DNA of 64,000 nt, taken from Bacteroidia bacterium. Lineage in GTDB: Bacteria > Bacteroidota > Bacteroidia > UKL13-3. Location: NCBI GenBank assembly GCA_019695215.1, contig JAIBAK010000003.1, positions 52,436 through 116,435 on the forward strand, given 5' to 3'. The notes beneath the pieces were generated by a model. The model did not search any database, had not been told where the DNA came from, and was given only the letters and a program-made list of their open reading frames with translations. The translations under genes were made by a program, and so were the position numbers. Of this stretch, positions 63,635-64,000 are shown piece after piece (position 1 is the first letter of the stretch; every line of letters begins with the position of its first letter).

Positions 63635-64000
63635 ATTCAAACAACCCAATCTGTTTCAGCTGTGGTATATCTGACAGCGATTTCTCCTTAACATTAGTTT
63701 TTGATTTGCCATACTTTTTTCGTGAAGATTCGATAATCTCCCCAGTATTGTTTTCTTCTCCCTCTGGCAAAAGAAATGTAGTTGCACTAAACGGATATGA
63801 CATTGTTCCATCAATACACAGTTTAAGGTACAGGCAATATCTGGGTAAATGAATCAAGTCATACTCATTGAAAGTTGGATAAAACTCTTTGGCAAGATAT
63901 GAGGCATCATCTGTTCCAATACGGAAAGAAATGAGTGTTCCCACATTGCCGATAATGGCTGATCGTAATTCATCAGGTAATTGTTCCATGTATTGATGTG
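63633..64000 (-). CDS. C-terminal part of a conjugation-type ATPase (TraG/HerA-like), incomplete
   Basis: The frame stays open to the window edge; the ATG at 63989 is preceded by in-frame His-Gln-Tyr, and QYMEQLPDELRSAIIGNVGT is an internal conserved block of type IV secretion DNA-binding ATPases. Next come LISFRIGTDDASYLAKEFYP and LPRYCLYLKLCIDGTMSYPF, the usual C-terminal section. The ATP-binding part lies outside. It indicates that conjugation-related genes continue to the right of the window, either the same element or another one. Confidence 0.8.
   Translation of the reverse strand, partial: HQYMEQLPDELRSAIIGNVGTLISFRIGTDDASYLAKEFYPTFNEYDLIHLPRYCLYLKLCIDGTMSYPFSATTFLLPEGEENNTGEIIESSRKKYGKSKTNVKEKSLSDIPQLKQIGLFE

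Overview
The window looks like an accessory stretch of a Bacteroidota chromosome. The evidence is three secreted proteins ending in type IX secretion (T9SS) C-terminal sorting domains, RHS/YD-repeat proteins of the Bacteroidota type, promoter candidates of the TTG/TAnnTTTG class, and integrases and mobilization genes typical of the phylum. No tRNA or rRNA gene was recognised.

Left part (1-7860): a decayed REP-associated transposase; a detached RHS tip carrying a Het-C-like, probably zinc-dependent lipase toxin, coupled by ATGA to a lipoprotein that is probably its immunity protein; then a compact element of two tyrosine recombinases (the second lacking the first catalytic arginine) and an AAA+-type ATPase. 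Upstream of the ATPase lies about 1.6 kb with no convincing gene. It is bounded by a perfect 36-bp inverted repeat and holds tri-nucleotide-loop hairpins joined to A-run+GGGCG repeats, a 480-nt block with only nine T residues, and a chain of nested foldbacks. This is the strongest candidate for something undescribed.

RHS operon (7866-35449, minus strand): nine tightly packed genes. They encode a probable outer-membrane barrel, an Ig/FN3-like secreted protein, an OmpH/Skp-like chaperone, a lipoprotein, two proteins that together resemble one Bacteroidota RHS N-half, a small secreted protein, a 4861-residue RHS protein with a caspase-like tip, and a lipoprotein that is probably its immunity protein. 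A hairpin terminator follows. The layout suggests a polymorphic-toxin system with its own envelope factors.

Middle (35672-48548): a 1408-residue T9SS cargo; islands of TGCGCA-rich dispersed repeats enclosing a three-gene unit (STAS-GHKL ATPase, DUF4325-like STAS protein, membrane-anchored coiled-coil protein); a 97-bp tandem array; REP hairpins beside a frameshifted RAYT transposase; an IS1 remnant; and a MerR-like regulator followed by a large serine recombinase.

Right part (48706-64000): an integrative mobilizable element or ICE part. It has a tyrosine integrase, an excisionase-like HTH, a MobC-like protein, a VirD4/TraG coupling ATPase, a lipoprotein and membrane coiled-coil pair, a relaxase and an ArdC-like protein. 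A HigBA toxin-antitoxin pair with an unusual coupled leader ORF follows, then two more T9SS cargo proteins (one with an M23 peptidase domain), an XRE regulator, and the 3' end of a conjugation-type ATPase running off the window.
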